Part shown: positions 6,873 through 8,821 of the stretch, piece by piece
Layout of the letters: every line of letters begins with the position of its first letter
Position numbering within the stretch: the stretch's first letter is position 1
Origin: an uncultured Chitinophagaceae bacterium
GTDB lineage: Bacteria; Bacteroidota; Bacteroidia; Chitinophagales; Chitinophagaceae
DNA length: 8,821 nucleotides
Direction: 5' to 3'
Assembly (NCBI GenBank): GCA_937900675.1
Contig: CALCEA010000141.1
Span: forward strand, 1-8,821
Notes under the pieces: generated by a model
Told to the model about the DNA's origin: nothing
Databases searched by the model: none
The model's input: the letters and a program-made list of their open reading frames with translations, nothing else
Translations under genes and position numbers: made by a program

Positions 6873-7838
6873 TTATTGATTTCGATTCATTAAATAATTA
6901 GCCAATTCAATTAAAGGTTGTTTTCTGTTAGATACAACCGCTATGGCTTCTAAATGCTCGAAAGCTTCTTTTAAATATTTTGCCTTTAAATCTTCAGCCC
7001 ATGCATCTACTCCACATGCTTTAAAAATGGCTAAGACTTTTTCTACTTTATCTTCAGTATTGGTTTTTAATAAAGATTCTAATGCAACTTTTTGTTCAGC
7101 ATTGGCTACTTCCAAAGCATGTAATAACAAAAATGTTTTTTTATTCTGCTTAATATCCCCTCCTGCTTCTTTACCAAAAATGGCTGCATCACCAAAAGCA
7201 TCTAAATAGTCATCTTGGATTTGAAATGCAATACCAATTTTCTTTCCAAACTCGTATAATTGTCTGCAATTATTCTCGCTAGCACCACCGATAATTGCAC
7301 CAGCTTCCAAACTTGCTGCCAATAAAACGGAGGTTTTTAAAGTAATCATTTCAATATACTGTTCCATGCTTACCGTATCCATTTTTGCATAATCCATATC
7401 CAACTGCTGTCCTTCACAAACTTCTCTAGCAGTTCTATTGAACAATTGCAAAATCTTAGGCAAATAAGTTGGTTGGATTTGTTGTAAAAATTCATAAGCC
7501 CTGATGATCATTACATCTCCCACCAATAATGCAGTATTGTAATCGTATTTAGTATGAACTGTTTGTTTTCCTCTTCTCAAACTTGCTTCATCCATCATAT
7601 CATCATGTACCAAAGTAAAATTATGGAACAACTCAATAGCTCTGGCAACCTGATAAGCGTCATTATGAATCTCATTAAATAATTCATTACCCAATAAACA
7701 AAGCACAGGCCTGATTCTCTTTCCACCAATTTGCAAAAAATATTCCCCTGGTTCATATAAAGTGGCAGGGCTTGCGGGGAAGTGATTGGTATCGAAACCT
7801 TTGTTGAATCGCTCTGATAATGTTTGAAAACTTAACAT
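6873..7838 (-). CDS. polyprenyl diphosphate synthase, probably geranylgeranyl diphosphate type
   Basis: This 321-residue trans-prenyltransferase condenses isopentenyl diphosphate onto an allylic diphosphate in isoprenoid synthesis. All family motifs are present: GGKRIRP (39-45 region), the first Asp-rich motif DDMMD (79-83), RRG (88-90), KT (168-169), the second Asp-rich motif QDDYLD (208-213), and a lysine-rich GKEAGGDIKQNKK segment (222-234). The first Asp-rich motif has no two-residue insert, and the aromatic Phe74 sits five residues before it. In archaeal GGPP synthases this layout sets a C20 product, so geranylgeranyl diphosphate is favoured over farnesyl; this is inference. It is the first gene of the likely operon with the permease and the DUF2027-Smr gene. 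ATG 7838 gives the normal distance to GGKRIRP. A TAnnTTTG element lies only 4 nt before it, so the mRNA may be nearly leaderless. Confidence 0.92.
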   Translation of the reverse strand: MLSFQTLSERFNKGFDTNHFPASPATLYEPGEYFLQIGGKRIRPVLCLLGNELFNEIHNDAYQVARAIELFHNFTLVHDDMMDEASLRRGKQTVHTKYDYNTALLVGDVMIIRAYEFLQQIQPTYLPKILQLFNRTAREVCEGQQLDMDYAKMDTVSMEQYIEMITLKTSVLLAASLEAGAIIGGASENNCRQLYEFGKKIGIAFQIQDDYLDAFGDAAIFGKEAGGDIKQNKKTFLLLHALEVANAEQKVALESLLKTNTEDKVEKVLAIFKACGVDAWAEDLKAKYLKEAFEHLEAIAVVSNRKQPLIELANYLMNRNQ

Positions 7839-7842
7839 GTTA

Positions 7843-7850
7843 CAAACTTA
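7843..7850 (-). promoter_or_regulatory. putative -7 promoter element of the prenyl synthase operon
   Basis: On the - strand TAAGTTTG matches TAnnTTTG and ends 4 nt before the ATG at 7838. A second, imperfect copy with one extra spacer base, TAAAATTTG, lies just upstream at 7861-7853. If the nearer one is used, transcription would start at or almost at the ATG; the farther one would leave a leader of roughly 10 nt. No clear -33 TTTG is seen for either. Confidence 0.4.
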
Positions 7851-7897
7851 CCCAAATTTTAGCATTTATTAAACAGTGAATTTGACCCATTTATTCC

Positions 7898-7905
7898 TAA
7901 ATTTG
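7898..7905 (+). promoter_or_regulatory. putative -7 promoter element of the small secreted protein gene
   Basis: TAAATTTG matches TAnnTTTG and lies 21 nt before the ATG at 7927. Both the octamer and the distance are the same as for the mlaD-like gene. A TTTG at 7881-7884 could be the -33 element, but the 13-nt gap is shorter than the usual 17-23 nt. It shares an 88-bp intergenic region with the divergent prenyl synthase promoter. Confidence 0.45.
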
Positions 7906-7926
7906 TGTACCCCCAAAACAGGCACT

Positions 7927-8442
7927 ATGAATCTAAAAAAACTAACCCTGGTTTTCGTCTTTTTTGTAAGTGTTTCAAAGCTTTTAGCGCAAAATTATAC
8001 CTTGGATACAGCAATGGCCACTGGCCCCTATGTAAATCCCTATAACAAGTCTATTGGTGTTAAAGTATCACCTGGTGCTATTACCTATAAAAACATGTAT
8101 AAGACTGCAAGAGCGATTGAAGTGATTGGTTATGCAAGTCTTGATGGATTTAGCGCTTCTATTTTAAAAGAGATTTATACTCCCATTGAAGGAACAGAAA
8201 ACCTAAGTTGGTATATCGGATATGGAGGACATATGGGCGTATGGAGCGAAGAATGGAAAAAGACCAACCCTAATAGTTCTAATTCCAATATTGCAGTTGG
8301 ATTTGATGGCATCATTGGATTTGATTACAAAATCAAAAACACACCTTTAAATATTAGTGTGGATTGGCAACCTGCTTTTAGCATTATTCAATCTTATTTT
8401 AAAAATCATGGCGGCATTAGTGTGCGCTATGTTTTAAAATAA
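7927..8442 (+). CDS. small secreted protein, probable outer-membrane beta-barrel, function unknown
   Basis: I do not recognise a named family. The 171-residue product starts with a clear signal peptide (about 1-22, ending KLLAQ), so it is exported. The mature part of about 150 residues has alternating polar and hydrophobic or aromatic stretches, such as 'LSWYIGYGGHMGVW', 'IAVGFDGIIGFDYKI' and 'LNISVDWQPAFSII', ending 'ISVRYVLK'. This is typical of small Bacteroidota outer-membrane beta-barrels with about eight strands. The frame is open upstream to GTG at 7876, but that start would put a non-signal stretch first and would precede the -7 element, so ATG 7927 is chosen. It stands alone: divergent from the prenyl synthase and convergent with ftsY, 26 nt from its stop. 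The export call is firm; the barrel is an inference from strand pattern. Confidence 0.75.
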   Translation: MNLKKLTLVFVFFVSVSKLLAQNYTLDTAMATGPYVNPYNKSIGVKVSPGAITYKNMYKTARAIEVIGYASLDGFSASILKEIYTPIEGTENLSWYIGYGGHMGVWSEEWKKTNPNSSNSNIAVGFDGIIGFDYKIKNTPLNISVDWQPAFSIIQSYFKNHGGISVRYVLK

Positions 8443-8468
8443 ATCCCAATGAAATAGTTAATTGTATT

Positions 8469-8821
8469 TTAGTTCTTATTCAAATTGAATAAAGAATCTA
8501 CAAAGGCATCTTTATCAAATAATAATAAGTCTTTGATTTGTTCACCCACGCCAATATATTTAACAGGAATCTTGCATTGATGTGCAATAGCCAATACAAC
8601 ACCACCTTTTGCAGTACCGTCTAATTTAGTAATCGCTAATGCATTTACATCAGTCACTGCCATAAATTGCTTGGCTTGCTCTAATGCATTTTGACCTGTA
8701 GAACCATCCAACACCAATAATACTTCGTGTGGTGCATCTGGTACTTGTTTTTGAATTACTCTTTTAATTTTATTCAACTCGTCCATCAAATGAGCTTTAT
8801 TGTGCAATCTTCCTGCAGTAT
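8469..8821 (-). CDS. ftsY: signal recognition particle receptor FtsY, C-terminal part (5' end outside window)
   Basis: The visible 116 residues are the end of the NG GTPase domain of FtsY, the receptor that docks ribosomes carrying SRP at the membrane for co-translational insertion. The frame is open to the window edge and begins TAGRLHNK, the remainder of the G3 motif DTAGR, so the protein starts upstream of this window on the - strand. It then shows TKLDGTAKGG (the G4 specificity motif TKxD followed by the SRP-GTPase-specific GTAKGG) and YIGVGEQIKDLLLFD (the closing loop near the nucleotide). The close Ffh paralogue would continue into a methionine-rich M domain; here the protein ends about 20 residues after GVGE, which identifies FtsY. 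The stop TAA is at 8471-8469. No clear terminator separates it from the convergent gene. Confidence 0.95.
   Translation of the reverse strand, partial: TAGRLHNKAHLMDELNKIKRVIQKQVPDAPHEVLLVLDGSTGQNALEQAKQFMAVTDVNALAITKLDGTAKGGVVLAIAHQCKIPVKYIGVGEQIKDLLLFDKDAFVDSLFNLNKN

Noticed and set aside
5518..7209. + strand open frames at 5518-5823, 6190-6402 and 6943-7209
   Set aside because: They are shadows of the permease and prenyl synthase genes, whose motifs are intact in the - strand frames.
7876..7926. GTG at 7876 as start of the small secreted protein
   Set aside because: It would precede the likely promoter and bury the signal peptide 17 residues inside the protein.
8473..8496. Inverted repeat around ATTCAA-A-TTGAAT as a terminator between the convergent genes
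   Set aside because: It lies within the ftsY coding end, the stem is AT-rich with a bulged A, and no T-run follows on either strand.

Overview
The window comes from the chromosome of a Bacteroidota species, most likely of the Chitinophagales/Sphingobacteriales type. The DNA is AT-rich, and no annotated start codon has a clear Shine-Dalgarno (SD) sequence. Several genes are preceded by the Bacteroidota -7 promoter element TAnnTTTG. The gene content also fits: an MCE/MlaD protein paired with an OstA-like protein, and a DUF2027-Smr fusion. I see no mobile element, CRISPR array, tRNA or phage gene. This is an ordinary housekeeping region with some good regulatory detail.

Layout. Positions 1-38 may hold the last codons of an upstream gene. 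On the + strand, 65-1069 encodes an MlaD/MCE-type membrane-anchored lipid transport protein. It overlaps by 8 nt an OstA/LptA-like secreted protein (1062-2669), so the two form a translationally linked envelope-biogenesis pair. The 3' end of that pair runs 41 nt into a convergent block on the - strand.

Read 5' to 3', the - strand block is: a type-I polyprenyl diphosphate synthase (7838-6873), a CAT-type amino acid permease (6863-5169), a DUF2027-Smr protein (5167-4142), the RNase P RNA rnpB (about 4107-3763) and prfB (3721-2629). The three protein genes are 1-9 nt apart and look like an operon. rnpB has its own -7 element right at its predicted 5' end. prfB follows 41 nt later and is split into two frames by a classical programmed +1 frameshift site (AGGAGG TTT CTT TGA C), which encodes RF2 autoregulation.

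An 88-bp divergent intergenic region (7839-7926) carries a -7 element on each strand. It separates the prenyl synthase from a small secreted, probably outer-membrane beta-barrel protein (7927-8442). Last comes the 3' third of ftsY (8821-8469, - strand, cut by the window edge), the signal recognition particle receptor.

The most interesting signal is the prfB recoding site. It has a perfect SD-like AGGAGGT, while none of the normal gene starts around it uses one. This suggests that rRNA-mRNA pairing is kept for elongation-phase recoding in a lineage that rarely uses it for initiation. I found no clearly undescribed system here. The less understood parts are the small beta-barrel protein, the DUF2027-Smr protein and the hairpin between rnpB and prfB.
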